64,000 bases of DNA from Deinococcus sp. QL22 (lineage in GTDB: Bacteria > Deinococcota > Deinococci > Deinococcales > Deinococcaceae): assembly GCF_023370075.1 (NCBI RefSeq), contig NZ_CP097157.1, forward strand, positions 1 through 64,000, given 5' to 3'. The notes beneath the pieces are model-generated. The model searched no databases, was not told where the DNA came from, and saw only the letters and a list, made by a program, of their open reading frames with translations. Made by a program: the position numbers and the translations under genes. Positions 16,304-24,617 of this stretch are shown in pieces. Position 1 is the stretch's first letter; each line of letters opens with the position of its first letter.

Positions 16304-18235
16304 ATGAGGCAGACAACATACGAAGATCTTCTGGGTTCAAAAAACTTTGTACGTGATACAGAAGCAGGTTCTATTGTTTCGTATAGGTCGACTTTTAAGA
16401 ATTTATTACATGAGCGAAATGTTCCTGTGAACTCCGTAGTGAGTTCAATTAAATTACGTGAATTATTCAATTCAACTCAAGGCTCCACTCGCAGCATCGT
16501 CGTTTATTTTTATAAGCTCTTTGTACACATGTTCCTCAATACTGCCCCAACATACATTTCTTTAATTGAGGTGATCTCACAAGGCATCGCCAAAGGCAAG
16601 CTGAACTCAGCTTTGCCGGAAGAATTGCGCACTCCAGCTCTTCTCAGTAAGTTTATTGCAGAGTCAAATTATGATGATTTGGAGCTGGAAACAAGTCTTT
16701 ACTTACCAATAAATTCACTTAAAACTCTTAGAGCAGCGAGCAAATCAGGAAATTCTATAATTCCTGACCACTGGTGGAAAATCCCAGACAACATAAGTCA
16801 AGTAGAGAAAAGACGCATCAGGGAGGAGGCCGAAACTCTCTACTCTAGAGAAGCAGCAAGATATAAAGACTCAGAACGACAATTAGTATTTGAAAATATC
16901 TTAAGAGACTGCATCGAACGTAAGCATTACACCGGATATTATTTTAAAATTAATGCTTATAAGAAATCTATTGGTTTCTCCACTCACGTTATGTCGCCCG
17001 AGAATCTACGGGAGTATCAAGAATTCACAGAATTTAAACTTTCGTTCATATCGTATGGCAAGATAAAAAACTGGGATGTGAACAAAAGTAGTGCGGAAAA
17101 TCATAAAACTGAGCTCATCTCTTATTATAGCTATTTCAAAAATATTCACAAAATAAAAAAAGGTGAGCCTGAATGGAATCACGAGTTACATCTGGGATTA
17201 TTCGCTTTAGCAGACCATGTTATAGCTGCCATCACCCTTTGGAAAGATGTAAAGGGAAATTTTGACGATGGTTCTCTTACCAAAGTTAATTTCGCAATAG
17301 CACTCCTTCATGCAGAAGATGGGTGGGTTGCTAGAAATGAGAGTTACAAATCCAGATTACCGATTCCTATACAAGAAGAAATCGACAGAATAGGTGGTTG
17401 GGTAGAATTTTGTGCAAAATCTAAGGCGCTGCTGATGAAATTTTCCAAGCACGTTGCGCGTTTAAAGAGGCCAAGTCGAGACTCTCAAGAGCATATTTCT
17501 GCTCTCCTCGATAAAGAAGCCCCGCTGAAATTCATCTTTTCTGCCCTTGATTTTTCTCTCCACGAAATAAAATCTCGATACGATCAGGGCCAGAGAGATA
17601 AAAAGTTCGTACTAGATGCTCAAAGACACGTTTTTCTATTCATGTTGTCGTGTTTTCCGCTTAGGGCTGGCAACTGGATCAATATGCGGTTTATGGCACC
17701 TTCAGGAACTACCGGCATACGCAGAAGCTCTACTGGAAATTTAAGTATACACGTCAAAGTCTCTGAACTTAAAAATTCTAATTCCAATTATAATCTTAGA
17801 AATCAAACGGAGATTGCATGTTACATAGGTGATTATGTAGAGTTCACAGAGCACATTAATTTTATGGAAGTTTTTTTCACTGAACTTCGCCCACTAATTA
17901 ATTCTACTGATCTTATCTTCTGCGATAAAAATGGCAATTCATTGACTGTACAAAAAATGTCTAACCTCTGTGATCATTGGACTAAAAAATTCATATCTCA
18001 CAGATCAATCTACGGCTCTTCCATTCCTGGCCTTCCGAGCTTTAGGGCTCATGCAATGCGCCATGTGGTAGCGACACACTATGTCCAACAAGGCAAAATT
18101 GGAATGGCAGCCGCCCTCCTCTGCGATACAGAATATTCTATTATTAAAAATTACGTCAGAGACACGTTTGATTCACGAATTGGGCGTGCCCTGCGTGAGA
18201 CTGCCAGTCTGATTTCTAAATTCCGAATCAATTAA
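16304..18235 (+). CDS. Large tyrosine recombinase, 643 residues
   Basis: The start at ATG 16304 is set by GGAGG at 16294-16298; the TTG at 16292 overlaps that site. The catalytic domain is C-terminal: FPLRAGNWINMRF carries the first Arg (about residue 460), ELKNSNSNYN the likely Lys hairpin, FRAHAMRHVVATH the H-x-x-R, and IIKNYVRDTF the Tyr. Thus the R-K-HxxR-Y set is visible. About 450 residues precede it, far more than in ordinary phage integrases, with no motif I know. The gene is AT-rich and unlike its surroundings in codon use, indicating foreign origin. It overlaps the convergent Xre gene by 63 bases. It may mobilise its own AT-rich segment. Confidence 0.85.
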   Translation: MRQTTYEDLLGSKNFVRDTEAGSIVSYRSTFKNLLHERNVPVNSVVSSIKLRELFNSTQGSTRSIVVYFYKLFVHMFLNTAPTYISLIEVISQGIAKGKLNSALPEELRTPALLSKFIAESNYDDLELETSLYLPINSLKTLRAASKSGNSIIPDHWWKIPDNISQVEKRRIREEAETLYSREAARYKDSERQLVFENILRDCIERKHYTGYYFKINAYKKSIGFSTHVMSPENLREYQEFTEFKLSFISYGKIKNWDVNKSSAENHKTELISYYSYFKNIHKIKKGEPEWNHELHLGLFALADHVIAAITLWKDVKGNFDDGSLTKVNFAIALLHAEDGWVARNESYKSRLPIPIQEEIDRIGGWVEFCAKSKALLMKFSKHVARLKRPSRDSQEHISALLDKEAPLKFIFSALDFSLHEIKSRYDQGQRDKKFVLDAQRHVFLFMLSCFPLRAGNWINMRFMAPSGTTGIRRSSTGNLSIHVKVSELKNSNSNYNLRNQTEIACYIGDYVEFTEHINFMEVFFTELRPLINSTDLIFCDKNGNSLTVQKMSNLCDHWTKKFISHRSIYGSSIPGLPSFRAHAMRHVVATHYVQQGKIGMAAALLCDTEYSIIKNYVRDTFDSRIGRALRETASLISKFRIN

Positions 18236-18589
18236 TTCATCCATCGTTACGCCTAAACAACGGGCCAAAAAATGAAGCTCGTAGTCCATGACGCAGCGTT
18301 TGCCACGTTCTATTTTTGAAAGGGTTGCTATATTCATATAAAATCCAGTGGTTTGGGCGAGATGATTGCAGAACATCTCGCCCGTCATCTGTGGAAAAAG
18401 CTCCAACCGCCGCCGCTTCACAGCGTTGCCCGTAACGTTTTCTGTTTCCAATCCAAACCGGGCCTGGAGTGAGCGGGCGCGGCGCGTCACGTGACGTTGG
18501 TACCGGGAGCTTGGCACAAGACTGGGAACTGCATCGTTGCCGCCTCGGTTACGGCAGTTGCTGCATCCTGCCCAACCCACCCCTTCCAT
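18173..18589 (-). CDS. Xre-type regulator
   Basis: The C-terminal ~75 residues form a helix-turn-helix domain: NVTGNAVKRRRLELFPQMTGEMFCNHLAQTTGFYMNIATLSKIERGKRCVMDYELHFLARCLGV has the SKIERGKR and late LARxLGV pattern common to this class. The first ~60 residues look non-coding-like, so the true start is likely downstream of 18589, possibly a GTG or TTG near the NVTG segment. The 3' end overlaps the large recombinase on the opposite strand, so the two may be mutually limiting. Confidence 0.65.
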   Translation of the reverse strand: MEGVGWAGCSNCRNRGGNDAVPSLVPSSRYQRHVTRRARSLQARFGLETENVTGNAVKRRRLELFPQMTGEMFCNHLAQTTGFYMNIATLSKIERGKRCVMDYELHFLARCLGVTMDELIDSEFRNQTGSLTQGTPNS

Positions 18590-18930
18590 TGTTGAGTTGG
18601 CACGACAAGAGGGATCGATAGAGAACGTGTTGCCCAGAGGACACTCAGCATCATGTTTGACCTGATAGTGAGCGAATCTGGAGGATCCTTTGTCGTTGGC
18701 ATGTGCCTAGGCTGCACATCTAGTGGCCTGACGTACAGTCAATCTAATCAATGGGAATCTAAGCCCAAATCAGGAAACGATGCATTTGGGAGATCAGCGT
18801 TCACTGCGTGCTTTGACTACCGTTTCAGCGTTCTGGACATGGGTTGGTCGAAGGCTGGATCACAACTGCTCTGGGGAAGCGCTTCCCCTCCAGCACGCTC
18901 AGTGCTTGAAACCGTAGTCTCCCAGCAACG
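18590..18930. other. No gene seen
   Basis: About 340 bases with no convincing frame, repeat or hairpin. Confidence 0.4.
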
Positions 18931-19353
18931 TCAGTGGCAGAGTCGCCCTTCCCGCTGCGCCAGCACCCGCAGCGCATAGCCCACCGCCGAGAGCAGCAGC
19001 GCGGTCGTTGACCCACCGGCCAGGCCCAGGTACGCCGCAGAGTGCAACGCGTGATAGGCCGCTTGCAGCGGTTCATCCCGTTCCGCCGCCAAGCGCTCAT
19101 ACCATCCTTGCCCCAGCGCCAGCAAGTCAAGGTGTCGTTCCCCCGCCAGCGCCGCCACATCTGCCGCATGCCGGTCAAGTTCGGTGCTAAACGCCAATAG
19201 GGTCTCGCGGGTCGGCTGGGTATGGTGGAGAGCTGGAGCAAATTCCACCGCTGCCAGCACCTGCAACGTCGTCGCCACACAGGTCTCGAAGGCCTGCTGG
19301 TTGCGCAGCTGGAAGTCGGGGGGCGGGGACACGGCGGTCATCCTCTCCAGCAT
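18931..19353 (-). CDS. Hypothetical helical protein
   Basis: The 140-residue protein (start ATG 19353 chosen; the frame is open to 19413) is Ala/Leu-rich and mostly helical, with no signal peptide. Its last third, AAYLGLAGGSTTALLLSAVGYALRVLAQ, is hydrophobic and could be a membrane or buried hairpin. I do not recognise the family. It stands alone, followed on the same strand by nothing nearby and preceded by a dinB remnant. Confidence 0.5.
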   Translation of the reverse strand: MLERMTAVSPPPDFQLRNQQAFETCVATTLQVLAAVEFAPALHHTQPTRETLLAFSTELDRHAADVAALAGERHLDLLALGQGWYERLAAERDEPLQAAYHALHSAAYLGLAGGSTTALLLSAVGYALRVLAQREGRLCH

Positions 19354-19431
19354 GGCGCAGCTCCAAAAAAGGATCAAGACGACATCCACAATCCATATCA
19401 ACGCAAACCTCACTCAGAAGGGCGCATTTTT

Positions 19432-19785
19432 CTAGATGACGTCAAACAAAGTGGGTAAGACGTCGCGACCTGCCGGATCTTGCAAGTGGCCTACCGTGAT
19501 GCCCAGCAACCGCACTGCTCGCCCTTGCAACAGCTCCGGCGTGAGGAGATGCGTCGCGATTCGGTACAGATACGCTTTCGAGAGACACTGGGGGTGACAA
19601 TGAAATTTGCCGTGAAACGGAATCGAAGCTAGCGAACTTCACCTTGAGCACGACCGTGCGGCCCGCCAAGCCCTGGGCCTCCAGCCGATGCTGAAGCCGT
19701 GCCGCGATGATTTGCAATTGGTTGTGCATGTGTTGGATGCCTCGCAGATCTGGATTAAATTTTTTTTGATCCAGACGCTTTTTCG
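19432..19785 (-). pseudogene. dinB: Y-family DNA polymerase remnant
   Basis: HMHNQLQIIAARLQHRLEAQGLAGRTVVLKVKFASFDSVSRQ reads as the little-finger domain of DNA polymerase IV. The frame then shifts, and the next frame continues LYRIATHLLTPELLQGRAVRLLGITVG to a TAG at 19434-19432, as in the family C-terminus. The palm and finger domains with the catalytic Asp and Glu residues are absent. The gene is dead by truncation and frameshift. Confidence 0.75.
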
Positions 19786-19907
19786 CGCTCCACTGGCCAA
19801 CAGCGTAGGGTTTGAAGACGCGCCCAAACTCTGGCTGCAGAGGGTTCCTTGTCCCGTATTTTCTAAGAGACGAGTGGTCAGGCATGACTAGTGCAATGGA
19901 AACAGTG

Positions 19908-19954
19908 CTGAGCAAGCTGGGCGGTGGCATGAATACGCCGCCCAGCTTGCTCAG
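19908..19954. repeat. Perfect 17-bp inverted repeat
   Basis: Arms CTGAGCAAGCTGGGCGG (19908-19924) and its complement (19938-19954) enclose a 13-base loop. No T run follows. It may be a transcription stop between the dinB remnant and flanking DNA, or the end structure of a lost mobile element. Confidence 0.7.
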
Positions 19955-20275
19955 CTATTTGTTGAAACTGAATCCACAGAACGCGGTCAAGCCATCCAGT
20001 ACGCGTTTTGACCAACCGCTTGATCCCGTGGGCAATCAGGGTGGCGCTGGGTAGCCCCTATTTGCGAGCGGTAACATCCAGATATCCTTGCTTCATCGAG
20101 GCTCAGTGGTTCGACAAGGCCAGTGAACTCGTAGAACACGCTTTGACAGCAGGCGCCTGGATTCATGGTAGATGTCCATGCGTGCCTCAATGACGATCAA
20201 TGCTGAACAGTGGGCCAAGGCAGTTCGCAGGAGCAGGATCCTATAGACGCCGAACTGCTAGGTATGTTCTCCTCT
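19955..20275. other. No gene seen
   Basis: About 320 bases with short frames on both strands but no motif or ribosome site. Confidence 0.4.
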
Positions 20276-20893
20276 TCAGTCCCCCAAATGTTCAGCGGTA
20301 AGCAGTACATCTTCACGTCCCACAAAGCCTGTCAGCTCAAACTCTAAGTAGGCACCGTTAATCCGAGCGCCGGTGTCAGTCACCCATTCTGGGCGGGGGG
20401 TGGTTGGATGCGTGGCGTCCACAATAACGGCCGTGAGTCGTAGGGGGGCAAGCCATTTAGGGTTTGCTTTGCCTATAGGAAGCCGTACCAGAAAGCGCCC
20501 GCCATCCGCTGTGAAGACATTCTCATCCATTCGCACCGCATACACCGGAAGGGCTAACCGGATCCCCGGCTCCAGCGCGACGGGTAGAGCAGGTGGGGAT
20601 AGGCGCGAGATAGTGACGTTCACCCCCCGCACGTTTCCCACACGCCAGTGAGGGGGAGCCACCACCTGCACGCCGTCTACTCCCAAGAGTTGGCCACCAG
20701 GCTTGATCAGACCCTTGGAATTTGCCCGCCTGGTGGCCAACTCGTCCTTCGGGTCGAAAGGCCCTCCCTGCCCTGCTGCACTCCAGAAACAACCACAGAG
20801 CACCCCTAGGGTGCCCAATGCCACCACAATCAGCCGTATTGGTGGGAAAACCCAGACTGGTGCACCCGCCGCACTTGAGGGTTTCAGTCGCAT
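20276..20893 (-). CDS. Lipoprotein of unknown family
   Basis: The 205-residue protein has a basic N-terminus and a hydrophobic stretch IRLIVVALGTLGVLCGC with a lipobox-like LCGC (about residues 32-35), so it should be a membrane-anchored lipoprotein. The mature part contains several beta-strand-like segments (VTISRLSPPALPVAL, LRLTAVIVDATHP, AYLEFELTGFVG) and no known motif. The unusually long pre-lipobox region (about 18 residues before the core) may mean a later start. No neighbour suggests a role. Confidence 0.6.
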   Translation of the reverse strand: MRLKPSSAAGAPVWVFPPIRLIVVALGTLGVLCGCFWSAAGQGGPFDPKDELATRRANSKGLIKPGGQLLGVDGVQVVAPPHWRVGNVRGVNVTISRLSPPALPVALEPGIRLALPVYAVRMDENVFTADGGRFLVRLPIGKANPKWLAPLRLTAVIVDATHPTTPRPEWVTDTGARINGAYLEFELTGFVGREDVLLTAEHLGD

Positions 20894-20968
20894 GTGCCCA
20901 TACTAGGGTCTGTAGGCCAAGGGTCGAAGATTGAAAGCGTAAGCTATCTTTTCGTGCTGTGACACGAG

Positions 20969-21061
20969 GAAATCACGGATGAACAGTGGAAACGTCTGGA
21001 ACACTTCTTGCCCCTCTTGCTTGGTCTGGGGCGTCCGGGCGGGGAACGACCTTCCAAGGCC
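20969..21061 (+). pseudogene. IS5-type transposase N-terminal fragment
   Basis: EITDEQWKRLEHFLPLLLGLGRPGGERPSKA matches the N-terminus of IS5-group transposases (DExWxxLxPLLP...GRP). The frame diverges after about 31 residues and the catalytic domain is absent. The dispersed 32-bp repeat at 21073 begins just after. Confidence 0.7.
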
Positions 21062-21072
21062 CCAATCGGCTT

Positions 21073-21104
21073 CAGGTCAGTCGGGTTGACGCCTGTGGCC
21101 TGTT
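21073..21104. repeat. Dispersed 32-bp repeat, copy 2
   Basis: Matches 578-609 with two mismatches on the same strand. It follows the IS5-type fragment directly, so it may mark a recombination junction shared by both sites. Confidence 0.5.
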
Positions 21105-21250
21105 CTTCAAAACCGTTCTGCTGAAGTGAAGCATTCAGGAGGCAGAACGTGCCCAGGGTGGTCTTTCCCTGACGACCCGTCAGTCCTTTGCATCAGGGCA
21201 TTTCACGCGCGCCAGGACGAGGGCGACGGATGGAGCAGGAGATCCTGAAG

Positions 21251-21454
21251 ATGATCCAGTCCCATTCGGAACACGGACACCGCTACCAGCTGAGTGTCAA
21301 TGCGGCTGAAGCACGAACGACTTGAAAAGCGGAGCAAATGGTAGCGGAGCTGGAACAGGCCTTGTTCTCACCGCTAGCGTCGCCTGAACGCCAGAAATTG
21401 CAACACCTGCTGACTGCGTTGTTTGACCCCGCAGAATCGTGGCCTCCGAAGTGA
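21251..21454 (+). pseudogene. MarR-type regulator remnant
   Basis: The frame reads MIQSHSEHGHRYQLSVNAAE, meets a TGA at 21323-21325, then continues AEQMVAELEQALFSPLASPERQKLQHLLTALFDP. This is the wing and dimerisation helix pattern at the end of MarR proteins. The DNA-recognition helices are missing and the in-frame stop confirms decay. Confidence 0.6.
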
Positions 21455-21496
21455 GGTTGCTCAAGCAATACCGCTTTCCTCGCTCAGCCAATCCCT

Positions 21497-21628
21497 CACA
21501 ACCATCAGGAGTTCACCTCAGATCTATCGGGAGTTCACCTCACAACCATCGGGAGTTCACCTCAGATCTATCGGGAATACACCTCACAACCATCGGGAGT
21601 TCACCTCAGATCTATCAGGAGTTATCCA
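21497..21628 (-). repeat. Iteron array 1: six 22-bp units, alternating pairs
   Basis: Six contiguous 22-bp units run from 21497 to 21628. They alternate between a form starting CACAACCATC and a form starting CAGATCTATC, and all carry AGTTCACCT or a close variant (the last carries the DnaA box instead). The result is three 44-bp double units. The core is the complement of AGGTGAACT found in array 2, so the arrays face opposite ways. Confidence 0.92.
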
Positions 21629-21630
21629 CA
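21622..21630 (+). promoter_or_regulatory. DnaA box, perfect consensus
   Basis: TTATCCACA at 21622-21630 equals the DnaA consensus TTATNCACA and lies between the two iteron arrays, as expected for a DnaA-assisted plasmid origin. Confidence 0.85.
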
Positions 21631-21670
21631 ATCGGCCTCTGACTCCCTCTGCGGGATCCAATCTGAACTG

Positions 21671-21771
21671 ACGGTTGTGAGGTGAACTGGCGACGGTTGT
21701 GAGGTGAACTGGCGACGGTTGTGAGGTGAACTGGCGACGGTTGTGAGGTGAACTGGCGACGGTTGTGAGGT
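21671..21771 (+). repeat. Iteron array 2: four 22-bp units plus a partial
   Basis: Four identical contiguous 22-bp units (21671-21758) beginning ACGGTTGTGAGGTGAACT are followed by a partial fifth (21759-21771). The exact 22-bp spacing (about two helical turns) places each AGGTGAACT core on one face of the DNA, as for cooperative RepA binding. Confidence 0.92.
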
Positions 21772-21880
21772 ATAGGAAAAAAGCTCCTCCAACCAGCACG
21801 GTGCATACCGCCTGCATACCATCTCCTTGATTGTTGTCAATCATATGTTTTGTCTTTACTGATATGATCATTCAAGGCCC

Positions 21881-23182
21881 ATGACGATTCGAATCAATGA
21901 GCTGGACTTAACCCGAGCGGGCGTGGTGAGCGTGCAAAAGACCACCCCTTCTGGCGACACGTCTTGGCAGGTGGACTACGAGATTGGGGACGTGATGTAC
22001 CGCGTGGTGGGGAGTGCCTTTTACGGCCGCCCTTATGGCAGTGACGCCGATGTGTTGTTGGCCTTGCAAAGCCTGTTTTTCCGGGCGGGGTGTCCAGAAT
22101 CCAACCGCATTGAGGTGCTCCCTGCGGAACTGCTGGCGCTGAGTGCCTTGCCCGACAATGGGCAGTCTTATGTTCGGCTGCGGGAAGCGCTGCTGCGGCT
22201 CTCCGGTGTGCAGTGGAGTCTGGTGCGCAGCGAGTGGCAATCCGAGAAGCGGCGCCATCAGGGGGAAACCACCGTGACGGGGCTAATTTCCGATTTGCGG
22301 CTGCTTGATCAGGCCAGTGGGGAGCACCGCCCCTTCCATCACCGGGAACTCAATGAGCGGCTGCCGATTGAAATCACCTTCACGGCCACCTTTGCGGCGT
22401 CGATCCGGGCCGGGCTGTTTCAGATTCTGGACGCTGAGTTGCTGGCCCGGCTGGGTCAACCTACGGCTCGCAGCCTCTACCGGGTGCTTCAGGCCCACCG
22501 CGTACAGGTCAACGGCGGCCTGGCCACTGAACTGACCCTCCCGGTTCGGGACTGGTTGATGGCCTGCGGACTGGAGCACGAGCGCACGGACAATGCCAAA
22601 CGAACCTTGGAGTTGGCCCATGAGCGCCTCCTGGCCGAGGATTACCTCAAGGCGTCCGTCTTCAGTGGGCGGGGACGCAGTGGGCAGGTGTCGTATGTGT
22701 TTCAGTGCGCGCCGGAGCCGGAAGTGGTGGAGGCCTTGATGAACCGGGGCGTGACCCGGCCGGTGGCGGAAGCGCTGGCGGCGGATCATCCCGACCGCGT
22801 GGCTCCGGCCCTGCGGCAGGTGGACGAACGGCTGGCGGCGGGATGGAAGCCCCGGTCGCTGGCGGCCTCGGTGGTGGACGCCGTGCGCAATCCCAGCAAG
22901 TGGGGCTTTGGTGTTGGGGAAGCTCCCAGCAAGCCCAGCAAAGCCGCTCCGAAGCGGAAGAGGACTGCGAGTGCGGAAGAGGATCTGCCTGGCCCTCAGG
23001 ACGCCCGTGAGACGTTGGGGGTGCTGCTGCGGCTGCGGCTGAGCCGGGCACCCTCAGCGGCGGCGCTGGCCGCGCTGCAAGAGTTGACCGCAGAACAGGT
23101 TTCCACGGTGCGGGCTGCGCTGGAACGTCCTGCAGCAGAGGCGTTGCCACTCGTGCGGATCCTTCTAAGTGTTGAACTCTAA
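21881..23182 (+). CDS. repA: Replication initiator RepA
   Basis: The 433-residue protein matches the plasmid initiators common in Deinococcus-type plasmids. The N-terminal winged helix contains YGRPYGSDADVLLALQSLFF and YVRLREALLRLSGVQW; the second domain contains ELLARLGQPTARSLYRVLQAHRV and a LPVRDWLMACGLEHERTDNAKRTLELAHERL helix-turn-helix-like region. The last ~120 residues are Ala/Arg-rich with repeated helices. It should bind the 22-bp iterons just upstream and recruit DnaA and helicase loading. The start at ATG 21881 is the first in frame after the AT-rich leader. It looks intact. Confidence 0.92.
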   Translation: MTIRINELDLTRAGVVSVQKTTPSGDTSWQVDYEIGDVMYRVVGSAFYGRPYGSDADVLLALQSLFFRAGCPESNRIEVLPAELLALSALPDNGQSYVRLREALLRLSGVQWSLVRSEWQSEKRRHQGETTVTGLISDLRLLDQASGEHRPFHHRELNERLPIEITFTATFAASIRAGLFQILDAELLARLGQPTARSLYRVLQAHRVQVNGGLATELTLPVRDWLMACGLEHERTDNAKRTLELAHERLLAEDYLKASVFSGRGRSGQVSYVFQCAPEPEVVEALMNRGVTRPVAEALAADHPDRVAPALRQVDERLAAGWKPRSLAASVVDAVRNPSKWGFGVGEAPSKPSKAAPKRKRTASAEEDLPGPQDARETLGVLLRLRLSRAPSAAALAALQELTAEQVSTVRAALERPAAEALPLVRILLSVEL

Positions 23183-23208
23183 TACGCCTTCTCGTCTAGG
23201 TGCGTATT
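23181..23208 (+). terminator. Possible terminator after repA
   Basis: Arms AATACGC (23181-23187) and GCGTATT (23202-23208) overlap the repA stop and are followed by a pyrimidine-rich tract. The stem is short, so the call is weak. Confidence 0.4.
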
Positions 23209-23225
23209 TCCTTTACACTTAACGG

Positions 23226-23256
23226 TTGACGTTTTCTACCGGCATGTCAGTATACA
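23226..23256 (+). promoter_or_regulatory. Possible promoter of the radical SAM operon
   Basis: TTGACG (23226-23231) lies 18-19 bases before a TATAC-containing -10-like segment (23250-23256), about 35 bases before the operon's first start codon. Spacing is slightly long. Confidence 0.4.
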
Positions 23257-23289
23257 TTCGCGTATAACCTCCAATACAATGGGAGTCGA

Positions 23290-24198
23290 GTGAAAGCACG
23301 CTTCAGTCGGGATGGGATTCATTTTTTTGACCGCGTAACAGGATGGAACATCCTCATTGATGAGTGCATCGTTCCAGAAGAACGGTGGTCTGTCGCGCCC
23401 AGACAACTTTCCATTGCTCTGACCAATGTGTGCGACCTCTCCTGCCCCTACTGCTACGCGCCGAAGTCTCGCCACCAATTGGAACTCGTGCGCTTAAAAA
23501 ATTGGTTACTTGAACTCAGCGAATTGGAGTGTTTCGGAGTTGGCTTTGGTGGCGGAGAACCGACTCTCCACCCTTCCTTTGCAGAAATCGTCAACTTCAC
23601 GGCCACCCAAACTGATTTGGCCGTTACCTTCACGACGCATGGGCATCACCTTGATGCACGACTGGCACGTCAGTTAGAAGGCTCTGTTCACTTCATCCGC
23701 GTCAGTGTGGACGGTGTTGGGGAGACCTACGAGGCAATCAGGAGAAAGCCGTTTTCAGACCTTCTGAAACGGCTCGAAACAGCCCGCTCTCTAGCTCCTT
23801 TCGGCTTGAACATGGTAGTCAACGCTAGAATAGTCGGTGATTTGTCTGCAGTTGCAACCCTGGCTGAAACACTTGGAGCACGAGAATTGCTCCTTCTTCC
23901 AGAGGAATCTTCCATGGGCCGAGCTGGTATTGAGGTAGACACCCTGCTGTTGCTGAAGATGTGGATAGAGACGTATCGGGGGCCTGTTCCCCTCACTATG
24001 AGCGAGACCAAGGCGGCGTCCTTCCCTATAAGTCGTGCCCTTTCCAAAGAACAACCCCTTGAATCTTACGCACATATTAATGCTGCTGGCGAGCTGCTGC
24101 CGACGTCCTTCAGTCGTTATGGAGTCATGCTAGGAGAAGGCACTTTTCACTCAGCACTCCGCATACTTCAGGTGCAATCTCGAGAGGAACACTCATGA
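23290..24198 (+). CDS. Radical SAM enzyme, first gene of a candidate defence operon
   Basis: The 302-residue protein carries the cluster-binding motif C48-x3-C52-x2-C55 in LTNVCDLSCPYCYAPK, the GGGEP SAM-binding motif at residues ~87-91, and a barrel strand region (IRVSVDGVGETYEAIRRKPF). No extra cysteine cluster (SPASM/twitch) is visible at the C-terminus, so it is a minimal radical SAM protein; the substrate is unknown. The start is GTG 23290. It overlaps the next gene by four bases (ATGA) and is the leader of a three-gene unit ending in a nuclease-STAND protein, so it may modify a nucleotide or a peptide partner in a defence response. That role is inference; viperin-type enzymes are a known precedent for radical SAM in defence, but this protein is not an obvious viperin. 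Confidence 0.88.
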   Translation: MKARFSRDGIHFFDRVTGWNILIDECIVPEERWSVAPRQLSIALTNVCDLSCPYCYAPKSRHQLELVRLKNWLLELSELECFGVGFGGGEPTLHPSFAEIVNFTATQTDLAVTFTTHGHHLDARLARQLEGSVHFIRVSVDGVGETYEAIRRKPFSDLLKRLETARSLAPFGLNMVVNARIVGDLSAVATLAETLGARELLLLPEESSMGRAGIEVDTLLLLKMWIETYRGPVPLTMSETKAASFPISRALSKEQPLESYAHINAAGELLPTSFSRYGVMLGEGTFHSALRILQVQSREEHS

Positions 24199-24614
24199 AA
24201 GTCTGGCAGGGGTACGGTTCAGAGCACTCCATGAATCTGGTAATGATTGGAACTTTCGCCACGGAGGCTGAGGCCGATGAAGTGGAGCGGCTCATTCAGC
24301 GGATTACCAAACAGGTCGATATTGCTGTAGCCGAAGGAATTCTAGAAGTAGGCGAGAATAACCGGGAATTCGGAGAAGGTTTACGTACACTCCTGCGTGA
24401 GTTGAATCTCTATAGCCTCAATGCACGTGAAATGGAGCAATTCAGATACGACGTTAGTACTGAAGTTAAGGGCCGCCGCCTCGTGTTGACGACCGACGAA
24501 ATTGACGTCTCAGCATTCATGAAGATTCTCGTCGACAAGGGCGCAAAAGTAGAAGTGTATTCGGCGCACCATCACCATGGCACAGGTCTGGGCCGGGACA
24601 CGAGTGAGACTTGA
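24195..24614 (+). CDS. Small protein of the radical SAM operon, DUF6375-like
   Basis: The 139-residue protein begins MKVWQGYGSEHSMNLVMIGTF, which I recall as typical of DUF6375 proteins; this is from memory and unverified. It has an alternating helix-strand pattern in two similar halves (ATEAEADEVERLIQRI and DEIDVSAFMKILVDKGAKVEVY), as in small ferredoxin-fold domains, and ends with a HHHH cluster that could bind metal. It overlaps the radical SAM stop by four bases and ends three bases before the STAND gene, so the three are translated together. It could be a substrate, carrier or adaptor between the enzyme and the large effector. Confidence 0.75.
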   Translation: MKVWQGYGSEHSMNLVMIGTFATEAEADEVERLIQRITKQVDIAVAEGILEVGENNREFGEGLRTLLRELNLYSLNAREMEQFRYDVSTEVKGRRLVLTTDEIDVSAFMKILVDKGAKVEVYSAHHHHGTGLGRDTSET

Positions 24615-24617
24615 CGA

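Larger units (their letters stand above)
21497..21880 (+). other. Plasmid replication origin (oriV)
   Basis: The region combines two opposed iteron arrays, a perfect DnaA box between them, and an AT-rich leader directly before the initiator gene at 21881. In the leader, TGCATACC occurs twice 11 bases apart (21802-21809, 21813-21820), and a small dyad TGATT/AATCA follows near 21828-21843; these may be sites for initiator autoregulation. Iteron number and initiator usually set copy number and incompatibility. Confidence 0.88.

Noticed and set aside
21497..21771. CRISPR-like array of short repeats
   Set aside because: The units are contiguous with no unique spacers, and a DnaA box and RepA gene adjoin. 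They are iterons.
22662..23150. Pro/Ala-rich minus-strand frame
   Set aside because: It lies antisense to the C-terminal part of repA and has only the low-complexity composition expected of such a shadow.
23290..24198. Radical SAM protein as a viperin
   Set aside because: The cluster and GGGEP motifs are general to radical SAM enzymes. I saw no viperin-specific signature, so only the broad family was called.
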